From: Mycobacterium sp.
Lineage (GTDB): Bacteria > Actinomycetota > Actinomycetes > Mycobacteriales > Mycobacteriaceae
Length of the DNA: 64,000 nt
Reading direction: 5' to 3'
Assembly: GCA_020438845.1 (NCBI GenBank)
Contig: JAGQTV010000072.1
Location: 106,494 to 170,493, forward strand
A program made the translations under genes and the position numbers. The notes beneath the pieces were generated by a model, which searched no databases, was not told the origin of the DNA, and worked only from the letters and a program-made list of their open reading frames with translations. This document shows, one piece after another, positions 17,207 to 24,828 of this stretch; positions within the stretch are counted from its first letter, which is position 1; the number at the start of each line of letters is the position of its first letter.

Positions 17207-18688
17207 CTACCGGGTTCGCCCTTGAGACCCGGGAAGCCGAACCGTAAAGGCGGTCCGTCCCGGCCGCGATTCGGCGCGCACTGTCCCACGGTGCGCCTCC
17301 ACGATGGACGCCACAATGGCCAGCCCAAGTCCGGTAGAACCCATTTCGCGAGAGCGAGCCTTGTCCGCCCTGACGAAACGATCGAACAGCCTCGGCATGA
17401 TCGCCTCGGGTATCCCTGGCCCGTTGTCGCTGACCACCAGTTCGACGACCGGTCTGCCCTTCTCTGATGCAGCCGAGAGCGAGGTGGTCACCGTGACCCC
17501 TTCCGGGGTGTGGACGCGGGCATTGGCAAGAAGGTTCGCGACCAGCTGCTGAAGCCGAGCCCGGTCACCCCATACCAGCAGGGCCTGGTGCGGCAGTTCG
17601 GCGACGAAGCGGTGGTCCGGCGCGGTCACCGCAATGTCGTTGAGCGCGTCGGCAACCAGATCGCGGAGGTCGATCTCTTCGAGTTGAAGATCCTGTCCTT
17701 CGTCGAGCCGTGACAGCAGCAGCAGGTCTGACACCAAGTTTGACATCCGCTGCGACTCAGCCTCGATGCGTGTCAGCGCATATTCCGTCATCGGCGGCAA
17801 CTGGTCGCTTTCCTGTCTGGTCAATTCGGCGTAGCCGAGGATCGAGGCCAGCGGGGTGCGCAGCTCATGGCTGGCGTCGGTGAGGAACTGGCGCATGTGG
17901 CGATCCGACTCCGCCATCCTTGTCAGTGCATTGTCGACGTTGACAAGGAGCCGGTTCAGCGTCTGACCGACAACGCCGACTTCACTCTCGGGATGGGTGT
18001 CAGGTTCGGCGACCCTGTCGGTGATGCGGTGATCCGGGTCGTCCAACGGCATCGTGGCCACCCGCGCCGCGACCCCGGCAACGCGCCGCAGTGGTTCGAG
18101 TGTTCTACGGACCACGAGCACCGTTGCAGACCCCGCGGCCACCAGTGCGATCACCATGAGAACAGCGACGACCAGAGAACTGCGCGCCACCGTCTTGTTG
18201 GCCGCCGCCAACGGCACCGCCGACACCAGACGCCTGTCGCCAATCAGGGCGCTGCCTACCCGATGTTGGCCCAGGCTTCCAAGGCTGACCGTCTGCCGGT
18301 CGCCGGCCCGCCAGTTGACCGACTCCAGATCCTGCGCGACATCGGAGGACGCCGGAGCCAGTTCGCCGTCGGTAGACACCAGAACGAAAGCCGGAATACC
18401 GTTGTCCAGCATAGCTATTACTGAGCCGGACGACTGACCGCGAAACGCCCCGGTCCAGCCGCCAGGCGGGATGCCTTCCGGGCCTACCGCCGATGTCCGG
18501 TAGGAATGGCTGAATGCGGTGAGCGAATTGGCGACCTGGCCGTCGGCGAGACTGACCATTTCGTCACGCAGGCTGACCATACCGACGGCGCCGACACCCA
18601 ACACCGCCAGGCTGACGATCACCGAAACCCAGATGACCAACTGGCCTCGCAGCGACCGCGGACGCCACCAGCGTTTCGCTCCGGTCAT
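17207..18688 (-). CDS. trcS: Sensor histidine kinase, TrcS-like
   Basis: The 493-residue protein is read from ATG 18688 (MTGAKRWW); a GTG at 18733 would overlap the regulator gene. Two membrane helices (about 18-40 and 168-195) flank an extracytoplasmic sensor of about 125 residues, then HAMP, the phosphoacceptor H274 in TDASHELRTPLASILGY, N box NLLANARVHTP, G1 box DNGPGIP, F box LFDRFVRAD and G2 GSTGLGLAIV. It lies 13 bp downstream of its response regulator, so the two form an operon. The pair resembles mycobacterial TrcR/TrcS in length and order; the name is tentative. Confidence 0.85.
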   Translation of the reverse strand: MTGAKRWWRPRSLRGQLVIWVSVIVSLAVLGVGAVGMVSLRDEMVSLADGQVANSLTAFSHSYRTSAVGPEGIPPGGWTGAFRGQSSGSVIAMLDNGIPAFVLVSTDGELAPASSDVAQDLESVNWRAGDRQTVSLGSLGQHRVGSALIGDRRLVSAVPLAAANKTVARSSLVVAVLMVIALVAAGSATVLVVRRTLEPLRRVAGVAARVATMPLDDPDHRITDRVAEPDTHPESEVGVVGQTLNRLLVNVDNALTRMAESDRHMRQFLTDASHELRTPLASILGYAELTRQESDQLPPMTEYALTRIEAESQRMSNLVSDLLLLSRLDEGQDLQLEEIDLRDLVADALNDIAVTAPDHRFVAELPHQALLVWGDRARLQQLVANLLANARVHTPEGVTVTTSLSAASEKGRPVVELVVSDNGPGIPEAIMPRLFDRFVRADKARSREMGSTGLGLAIVASIVEAHRGTVRAESRPGRTAFTVRLPGSQGRTR

Positions 18689-18701
18689 CGGGAAACCCGG
18701 C

Positions 18702-19472
18702 TCATTCGGCCGGACGCAGCATGTAGCCGACACCGCGAACGGTGTGGATCATCGGCTCGCGCCCCGAGTCGATCTTGCGCCGCAGATACGAGATGTAGAG
18801 GTCCACGACACTGGTCCGTGCGCTGGAGTCGTAATTCCATACCCGTTCCAGGATTTCGCTGCGCTCGATGGCCCGTCGCGGGTTGTGCATGAGATAGCGC
18901 AGCAGTTCAAACTCGGTTGTGGTGAGCGAAATCTGCTCACCTCCGCGAGTCACCTCTCGACTTGCACCGTCGAGAACCAGATCGCCGATCTTCAGTACCT
19001 CGTCTTGCGGCGTGGCCATGGCACTCGAGCGGCGGAGCAAGCCTCGAAGACGGGCAACCAATTCCTCGAGACTGAACGGCTTGGTCAGGTAGTCGTCGGC
19101 ACCCGCAGTGAGTCCGGTGACACGGTCCATGACCGAGTCGCGAGCGGTGAGGAACAACGTCGGGGTGTATCCCCCGGATTCGCGGATGTTCTTAAGGATC
19201 TGAAATCCGTCGATGTCCGGCAGCATGATGTCCAGCACCAGCAGGTCGGGGCCGACCTCAGCGAATTTCGTCATCGCTTCCTGGCCGTTGCGGGCAACCT
19301 CAATCTCCCATCCCTCGTAGGGCAGAGCCATCTTCAAGAGGTTGGTCAGCGCGGGTTCGTCATCGACCACCAGCACCCGGATCGGTGACCCATCAGCCCG
19401 GGTGATGCGTGGGAGTTTGCCCAGAATGGCCTGACGCTGACGAGGTGAACGGGGTTCGACCGACGCAACCAT
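18702..19472 (-). CDS. trcR: OmpR-family response regulator, TrcR-like
   Basis: The 256-residue protein has a 30-residue N-terminal extension (KLPRITRADGSPIRVLVVDDEP) and a receiver domain with acidic pocket DDE at 37-39, phosphoacceptor D81 in LVLDIMLPD, T and K in LTARDS and TKPFS, then a winged-helix DNA-binding domain with TTTEFELLRYLMHNPRRAI and RTSVVDLYISYLRRKID. This matches the OmpR/PhoB class and, by the N-terminal extension and linker sequence as I remember them, mycobacterial TrcR. It probably autoregulates the operon from the 204-bp region upstream, shared with the SulP gene. Confidence 0.88.
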   Translation of the reverse strand: MVASVEPRSPRQRQAILGKLPRITRADGSPIRVLVVDDEPALTNLLKMALPYEGWEIEVARNGQEAMTKFAEVGPDLLVLDIMLPDIDGFQILKNIRESGGYTPTLFLTARDSVMDRVTGLTAGADDYLTKPFSLEELVARLRGLLRRSSAMATPQDEVLKIGDLVLDGASREVTRGGEQISLTTTEFELLRYLMHNPRRAIERSEILERVWNYDSSARTSVVDLYISYLRRKIDSGREPMIHTVRGVGYMLRPAE

Positions 19473-19685
19473 GCCTCAATTGTCCACGCTTCAACGCCTC
19501 GAGCCCGCACCGCCAAATATGGGTTTTCTATGTATCGGGCCTCTCGACTTGGCGACCTCTGCGGCGATGCCTAACGTCGGTGACATGAACTGACACGTTG
19601 CGAGCACGCCACGCACACCCCGGTTCGAGGCCCCACCGTTGCAGCCTCACTGCCGTCAACCCACGACATCGACAGGATGCTGACC

Positions 19686-21332
19686 ATGCAAAGAACGTCT
19701 GAACCGCCGACCGGCCCCACACTGCCCAACAGGCGGCTCGACAGCCTTCGGACCACGGTCCTGCGCTACGACCTGCCGGCCTCCCTGGTGGTGTTCCTGG
19801 TGGCGCTACCGCTGTCGCTGGGCATCGCCGTCGCCTCGGACGCCCCTCCCCTCGCCGGTCTGATCGCGGCCATCATCGGCGGCATCGTCGCGGGGGCCTT
19901 GGGCGGCTCCCCGCTCCAGGTCAGTGGACCGGCCGCCGGTTTGACAGTCATCGTCGCCACCCTCGTGGCCGAGTTCGGCTGGGCCGTCACCTGTGCGATC
20001 ACCGTTGGGGCCGGGCTCTTGCAGATCCTGTTCGGACTGAGCAAAGTCGCGCGGGCCGCGCTGGCGATCTCGCCGATGGTGGTCCACGCGATGCTCGCCG
20101 GCATCGGCGTCACCATCGCGCTGCAGCAGGTCCACATCCTGCTCGGCGGCGAAGCCCACAGTTCCGCCTTGCACAACATCGCCCGACTTCCGGTCCATCT
20201 GGCCGGCGTCGACGGAGCGGGGCTGTTCGTCGGTCTCCTGGTTATCACCCTTCTCGTCGCCTGGCGCTGGGTGCCGGCGTCGCTGCGCCGAATTCCCGGG
20301 CCGCTGGTCGCGATCGTCGTCGCAACCCTCGTCTCGGTGGCCTTCGCGATGGAGGTGCCCCGCATCAAACTCGACGGCACGCTTGTGGATGCCCTGCAGC
20401 TTCCGTCGCTGCCGGAGGGCAATTGGGCCGGATTCTTCGCCGGTGTGCTGACGGTCGCCCTGATCGCCAGCATCGAGAGCCTCCTGACGGCGGTCGCGGT
20501 GGACCGGATGCACACCGGCACCCGGAGCAACCTCGACCGGGAGCTGGTGGGTCAGGGAGTGGCCAACATGATGTCCGGAGCGGTCGGCGGCCTGCCGATC
20601 ACCGGCGTCATCGTCCGCAGTTCGGCAAACGTCGCCGCCGGCGCGCGGACCCGCGCCTCTGCCATGATGCACGGCTTGTGGGTTCTGGCGTTCGCGGTTC
20701 CCTTCGTTGGGTTGATCGAGAAGATTCCCACCGCTGCATTGGCCGGCCTGCTGATCGTGATCGGAATCCAGCTGGTCAAGCTCACCCACATTCGCACGGC
20801 TCACCGCACCGGTGACACCGCCGTCTACGCCGTCACCATCCTCGGCGTGGTGTTCCTGAACCTGCTCCAAGGCGTCCTGCTGGGCTTGGCGGTCGCGATC
20901 ATGCTCATGGCCTGGCGAGTGGCCAGGGCTCAGATAACGGCTGAGCAGGTCGACGACGGCGAGTGGTCAGTCACCATCGAAGGGTTCTGCACCTTCCTCG
21001 CACTGCCGCGACTGCACCACGTGCTGGAATCCATCCCCGCCGGGGCACGGGTCCGGATGCTGATCTCGACGCATTACATGGACCACGCCGCCGAGGAGAC
21101 GATTGCCGCGTGGAAGCGGCAATACCAGGCCTCTGGCGAGATCGTCGCGGTTCGCACCGACTCGGGCGAGGCCCCGCAACCCTCTGGCGACATCGTCGCG
21201 GTTCGCACCGACTCGGGCGAGGCCCCGCAACCCTCAGCCCCTGCTGCGACCCCCGACGATGACCCCGCGGCCGACGCCGCAAGCCCGCAACAAGCGGCGG
21301 TCGGCCGACTGCCCGCACAGGGGCGGGTCTAG
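19686..21332 (+). CDS. SulP-family anion transporter (sulfate or bicarbonate)
   Basis: The 548-residue protein starts at ATG 19686, which has AGGA 8 nt upstream; an ATG at 19677 is too close to it. About ten to twelve hydrophobic segments with SulP landmarks (VALPLSLGIAVASD, GSPLQVSGPAAGLTVIV, GLPITGVIVRSSANVAAGAR) are followed by a short STAS-like domain (about 420-480, SVTIEGFCTFLALPRL). The sequence is closest in style to actinobacterial SulP proteins often linked with carbonic anhydrase, so bicarbonate is a reasonable guess. The tail contains a perfect in-frame duplication of a 17-residue unit (listed separately) and a Pro/Ala-rich end. Confidence 0.88.
   Translation: MQRTSEPPTGPTLPNRRLDSLRTTVLRYDLPASLVVFLVALPLSLGIAVASDAPPLAGLIAAIIGGIVAGALGGSPLQVSGPAAGLTVIVATLVAEFGWAVTCAITVGAGLLQILFGLSKVARAALAISPMVVHAMLAGIGVTIALQQVHILLGGEAHSSALHNIARLPVHLAGVDGAGLFVGLLVITLLVAWRWVPASLRRIPGPLVAIVVATLVSVAFAMEVPRIKLDGTLVDALQLPSLPEGNWAGFFAGVLTVALIASIESLLTAVAVDRMHTGTRSNLDRELVGQGVANMMSGAVGGLPITGVIVRSSANVAAGARTRASAMMHGLWVLAFAVPFVGLIEKIPTAALAGLLIVIGIQLVKLTHIRTAHRTGDTAVYAVTILGVVFLNLLQGVLLGLAVAIMLMAWRVARAQITAEQVDDGEWSVTIEGFCTFLALPRLHHVLESIPAGARVRMLISTHYMDHAAEETIAAWKRQYQASGEIVAVRTDSGEAPQPSGDIVAVRTDSGEAPQPSAPAATPDDDPAADAASPQQAAVGRLPAQGRV
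21131..21232. repeat. 51-bp tandem duplication in the SulP C-terminal tail
   Basis: Units 21131-21181 and 21182-21232 are identical apart from one G/C substitution. They encode SGEIVAVRTDSGEAPQP and SGDIVAVRTDSGEAPQP. The near identity shows the duplication is recent; the unit length keeps the frame. Confidence 0.95.
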
Positions 21333-21606
21333 TGCAACGGCGGGACCGCGAACCAGCATCAGTTCGCCCGGGGTTTCCGGGCTAGCAGCCCGGTTCATCG
21401 TTCCCGCCGTTGTGGAGATGGCCCGGGGCGTCCGGAACAACGCCATTCCCCAGTCCCTCGTTCCCGCTGAGCCACGATCGGCGCCATCTTGATCGGCGCA
21501 ACGCCTTCGATCGCGCCGCAGGGCGGCTTGTCGATGCGCGAGGGCCTTCGACGACCAGACGCTTGATGGGGCCACGGATCACCTCCGAGTAGGTGACGGT
21601 CGAGTC

Positions 21607-21744
21607 TTAAGGCGCGGCAAGCACTCGCCCCGAATCCAGACTGGTGGAGTAGTTGGTGTAGGTAAGCCCAAGGGCCGCAACAAAAGAACCAAACGCGAAT
21701 AGAGCGGCTCCTCAAGCCGCCTTGTAGCGGGTTAACATAACCAT
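21607..21744 (-). pseudogene. Broken small membrane-protein reading frame, apparently leaderless
   Basis: On the minus strand an ATG at 21744 lies 6-7 nt after a TAGATT hexamer, the usual leaderless mycobacterial arrangement. It reads MVMLTRYKAA, a TGA (21712-21714), then in the same frame GAALFAFGSFVAALGL and TYTNYSTSLDSGRVLAAP before TAA at 21607-21609; the frame continues after the stop with STVTYSEVIRGPIKRLVVEG. The composition is protein-like (basic start, one hydrophobic helix, polar tail), unlike the other frames. I infer a decayed gene with at least one in-frame stop. The rest of the 710-bp gap 21333-22042 has no frame I can support. Confidence 0.4.
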
Positions 21745-21950
21745 AACGGAAATCTACGCTCCCGGAGGGGGCCGCGACAGGACTTTTCGCCACGAATTTC
21801 CGAGGCTCGAAACGGTCTGCCGTCGGCCGCCCCGCTTCGTCACATGTGGCCGGGAATCCCAGCGCCCACCGGAAGTGCGGGCGCTCGGCCCATTGGTCCC
21901 ATCGAGCGCCTTGAGCGTAGGGGCTGCCCTGGCACGTCGAGTACCACAGC

Positions 21951-21969
21951 ATCCCAACACAGTTGGGAT
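21951..21969. promoter_or_regulatory. Perfect 8-bp inverted repeat
   Basis: atcccaac and gttgggat flank a 3-nt centre. The site lies 74 bp beyond the end of the MOSC gene in a gene-poor stretch. It could be a hairpin or an operator; no neighbouring start makes its role clear. Confidence 0.4.
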
Positions 21970-22042
21970 CAAGCGGGCCGGTGGGAACGTTCGAGTCGGG
22001 GCCCTCCAGAGAAGGCGACAAACTGAACAGCCCGAGGACCGA

Positions 22043-23059
22043 TCACCGTCGGCTGCTCGGCAGTACCAACGACGCGGCTTGCATCACCGCGCGCTTCATC
22101 CGCCCGGCAGTCGCAGACGCCACGGACGCCACCGCCGACCGGTTCGGCGGATCAAGCTCAAGAAGTTCACCTTCGGAAATGCGCCCCGGCTTGGCCACGG
22201 TCGCGTAGACCCCCAGGCATCTGCGCGAGTGCGCAGCGACGGTCCGCGTGACAACCGGATCACCGGCTAAACCTGCCTGCTCCAGGGACGGCATCACGCA
22301 GCGGATGGTGGGGATCAGCGGCGAGAAGGTAGCGTGCGGAGTGTCCAATTCGCCACCGCACCAGTCCAGCTCGGGATGAGGAGAGGAGCCGGGGCAATCG
22401 ACCAACATGGTCGGCCGGAACCTACGCACGTCGAAGTCGGATCCCGGCGCGAGCGCTCCCATCGCCTGCAATGCCTGCTCGGACAGAATGTGCACCGGGT
22501 AGGCATCCACGAAACTGCCCACCGGCGTGGCATACCGGCTCAGCTCCGCGAGCTTGCGCACCGGGAACATCGACAAATCGGGCAGGGGCTCGTCAGGTCC
22601 GAGCCCGAACATCGAACGCAGGTCGGCCTTGGTGGCCATGGTTCCGCGATACAGGTCCCGGTCGGAAAGTGCCGGCAGCGCCTGAAGTTCGACGTCCCTG
22701 CCAACGAAATCCGAGAGGATCCGGTGAACGGCCGGATCGGCACTGGACACCTCGGTGCCGTCCGGGAAACCGATGACCACATCCGGGGCATTACCTGGCC
22801 CGGCCTCGGCTGTTGGCTCATGGGCGTAGCGAGCTGTGCACAGGAGCAGACCCGGCAGACGTTTGGCGCCGGTGGTGGTGTTCAGTTCGACGTCGCGCAC
22901 CGCCCACGTGCGGTCGGCATGCACACCGCGTTCGTCAACCTGCGCCGCGGTAATGCGCTCGCCCGCCATCGACTTGACCGGATATCGCCAAATCGCGGCG
23001 ATGCGGCCAGCCGGAATCATGTTGTCGAATCCAATTCGAACCCTTTTCTCCCAGGCCAT
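22043..23059 (-). CDS. MOSC domain protein (YcbX/mARC-like molybdenum protein)
   Basis: The 338-residue protein begins with the MOSC N-terminal beta-barrel domain (IAAIWRYPVKSMAGERITAA), followed by the MOSC domain with FPVRKLAELSRY, FRPTMLVDCPG and a conserved cysteine in TIRCVMPSLE (C254), which aligns with the Mo-coordinating cysteine of the mARC/YcbX enzymes. These bind molybdenum cofactor and reduce N-hydroxylated compounds with electrons from a partner; no ferredoxin domain is present here, so a separate partner would be needed. A start at 23020 (MIPAGRIAAIW) is also plausible. It is divergent from the MBL-fold gene. Confidence 0.85.
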   Translation of the reverse strand: MAWEKRVRIGFDNMIPAGRIAAIWRYPVKSMAGERITAAQVDERGVHADRTWAVRDVELNTTTGAKRLPGLLLCTARYAHEPTAEAGPGNAPDVVIGFPDGTEVSSADPAVHRILSDFVGRDVELQALPALSDRDLYRGTMATKADLRSMFGLGPDEPLPDLSMFPVRKLAELSRYATPVGSFVDAYPVHILSEQALQAMGALAPGSDFDVRRFRPTMLVDCPGSSPHPELDWCGGELDTPHATFSPLIPTIRCVMPSLEQAGLAGDPVVTRTVAAHSRRCLGVYATVAKPGRISEGELLELDPPNRSAVASVASATAGRMKRAVMQAASLVLPSSRR

Positions 23060-23123
23060 CCGGCCTCGCTAGTGTCATCCTTCACGAAAGCATGACGGCA
23101 CGGGACAGGAGCCTCGGAATCTC

Positions 23124-23909
23124 ATGGCGGATGTCACGGTGACCCATATCGGCGGACCTACCGCGCTCATCGCAGTCGACGGCTGGCGGTTACTGACCGA
23201 TCCCACCTTCGATCCCGCCGGCGAACGGTGGAACTTCGGCTGGGGTGCGATGTCTCAGAAGCTCACCGGGCCGGCTGTGAGCGCAAAGGACCTGCCCCCC
23301 ATCGATGCGGTGCTGCTCAGTCACGACCAGCATGGTGACAATCTCGATCACGCCGGCCGAGCCCTACTAGCTCGGGCGGGTACCGTGATCACCACGACTC
23401 CAGGGGCAAAAAGACTGTGCGATAACGCCATTGGGCTCAGCCCCTGGCAGACGACCACGCTATCGGCTCCCGGCCGTCCGGCTATCGAGATCACTGCCAC
23501 TCCCGCGCGACATGGGCCACCGGGTAGCCGACCGATAGTCGGTAGTGTGGTCGGATTTGCGCTCGCCTGGAGCGGGCAAACCGACGGCGCACTGTGGATC
23601 TCTGGCGACACCGTCCTCTTCGACGGCATCCGGCAGGTCGCCGAACGACTCGATGTCAGCGCTGCGCTGATCCATCTCGGTGGAGTGCGGTTCCCGATGA
23701 GCGGCCCACTGCGCTACACGATGAACGCCCAGGAGGCCGTCGACGCCTGCCGACTGCTCAACCCGCGGACGGTGATCCCACTGCATTACGAGGGCTGGAA
23801 GCACTTCCGCCAATCCCCCGCAGAAGCCCGGCAGGTGTTTGCATCGTCACCGTTCTCCGGGTCGACCAGGTGGCTGGAACCCGGGGTGCCCACAACGATC
23901 TCGGTGTGA
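23124..23909 (+). CDS. MBL-fold metallo-hydrolase
   Basis: The 261-residue protein has the UlaG/ComA-like metallo-beta-lactamase fold: VTHIGGPTALIAVDGWRLLTDP, then the metal motif written SHDQHGDNLD, WISGDTVLFDG, and IPLHYEGWKHF near the C-terminus supplying later metal ligands. The second histidine of the textbook HxHxDH is replaced by Gln-His spacing (HDQHGD), which may shift the ligand by one residue; related mycobacterial proteins appear to share this. The substrate is unknown. It starts 64 bp from the divergent MOSC gene and is followed 30 bp later by an SDR gene. Confidence 0.85.
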   Translation: MADVTVTHIGGPTALIAVDGWRLLTDPTFDPAGERWNFGWGAMSQKLTGPAVSAKDLPPIDAVLLSHDQHGDNLDHAGRALLARAGTVITTTPGAKRLCDNAIGLSPWQTTTLSAPGRPAIEITATPARHGPPGSRPIVGSVVGFALAWSGQTDGALWISGDTVLFDGIRQVAERLDVSAALIHLGGVRFPMSGPLRYTMNAQEAVDACRLLNPRTVIPLHYEGWKHFRQSPAEARQVFASSPFSGSTRWLEPGVPTTISV

Positions 23910-23926
23910 CTGGGCCCGAGGCGCGA

Positions 23927-23932
23927 TAATGT
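23927..23932 (+). promoter_or_regulatory. Predicted -10 hexamer TAATGT for a leaderless SDR transcript
   Basis: TAATGT is followed by 7 nt and then the ATG at 23940, so transcription would start at or next to the start codon. It overlaps the out-of-frame GTG region that might otherwise be read as a start (23931). Confidence 0.5.
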
Positions 23933-23939
23933 GTGCCCG

Positions 23940-24779
23940 ATGACCTCTGTTCTCATCACGGGTTGCTCCAGCGGCATTGGCGCGGCGACCGCATCCGATC
24001 TCGTCGCGCATGGTTACACCGTCTACGCCACCGCGCGTCGCCCCGAAACATTGCAGGATCTCGCCGATCGAGGGTGCAAGATCCTCGCCCTCGATGTGAC
24101 GGACGAGGACTCGATGGCCGCCGCAGTCGCAGAAGTCGAAGAGGAGCAGGGCTCCGTTGGCGTTCTGGTCAACAACGCCGGTTACTCACAGTCGGGCGCC
24201 GTCGAGTCGATACCGCTCGACGTCATTCGCCGACAGTTCGAGACAAACGTCTTCGGGCTGATCCGGATGAGCCAACTCGTCCTGCCGGGTATGCGCCGGG
24301 TCGGGCACGGCCGGATCATCAATCTCGGCTCCATGGGCGGACGGCTTACCTTCCCCGGCGGGGGCATCTACCACGCGACGAAATATGCGGTCGAGGCCAT
24401 TTCCGACGCGATGCGATTCGAAGTCCAGGGGTTCGGCGTTCAGGTTGTGCTCATCGAGCCCGGACTGATCACGACCGAATTCGCCCATGCTGCAGTCGGA
24501 TCCACCGGCGGCTTGAACGACGGCCCCTATGCGGACTTCAACTCGAAGGTGGCCGACATCACGGCGGGGATCTACGAGAGCCCGCTGGCCGGCCTGATAG
24601 GCGGCGGGCCCGACGCCGTCGCCGAGGTGATCCGGAAGGCGATCAAGAGCAAGCGGCCAAAGGCTCGCTATACGGTGACCCCGTCAGCGACTCTGGCCAT
24701 TGTGCAACGTCAACTGACTTCCGACCGGGTGTGGGATCTGATCATGCGCGCCCAGTTCCCAGTGCCGAAGAACGACTAG
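23940..24779 (+). CDS. Short-chain dehydrogenase/reductase
   Basis: The 279-residue classical SDR has cofactor loop TGCSSGIG at residues 8-15 (Gly pattern with TGxxxGIG), NNAG, the catalytic serine in NLGSMGG and YHATK (Tyr-x-x-x-Lys). An arginine pair after the second strand (TARRPE) suggests NADP(H). The sequence ILALDVTDEDSMAAAV and the C-terminal YTVTPSATLAIVQRQLTSD fit the 17-beta-HSD-like/retinol-type group. The start at ATG 23940 is preferred over GTG 23931 because of the leaderless promoter spacing. Substrate unknown. Confidence 0.9.
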   Translation: MTSVLITGCSSGIGAATASDLVAHGYTVYATARRPETLQDLADRGCKILALDVTDEDSMAAAVAEVEEEQGSVGVLVNNAGYSQSGAVESIPLDVIRRQFETNVFGLIRMSQLVLPGMRRVGHGRIINLGSMGGRLTFPGGGIYHATKYAVEAISDAMRFEVQGFGVQVVLIEPGLITTEFAHAAVGSTGGLNDGPYADFNSKVADITAGIYESPLAGLIGGGPDAVAEVIRKAIKSKRPKARYTVTPSATLAIVQRQLTSDRVWDLIMRAQFPVPKND

Positions 24780-24828
24780 CACCCGTTTCACGAAGTACCT
24801 GTCACTGACAGTGACCTTAGGGGGGCAG

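Noticed and set aside
21395-22021. 208-codon minus-strand frame in the gene-poor region
   Set aside because: Composition is unlike a protein and no domain is recognisable; the only coding-like signal is in another frame at 21607-21744.
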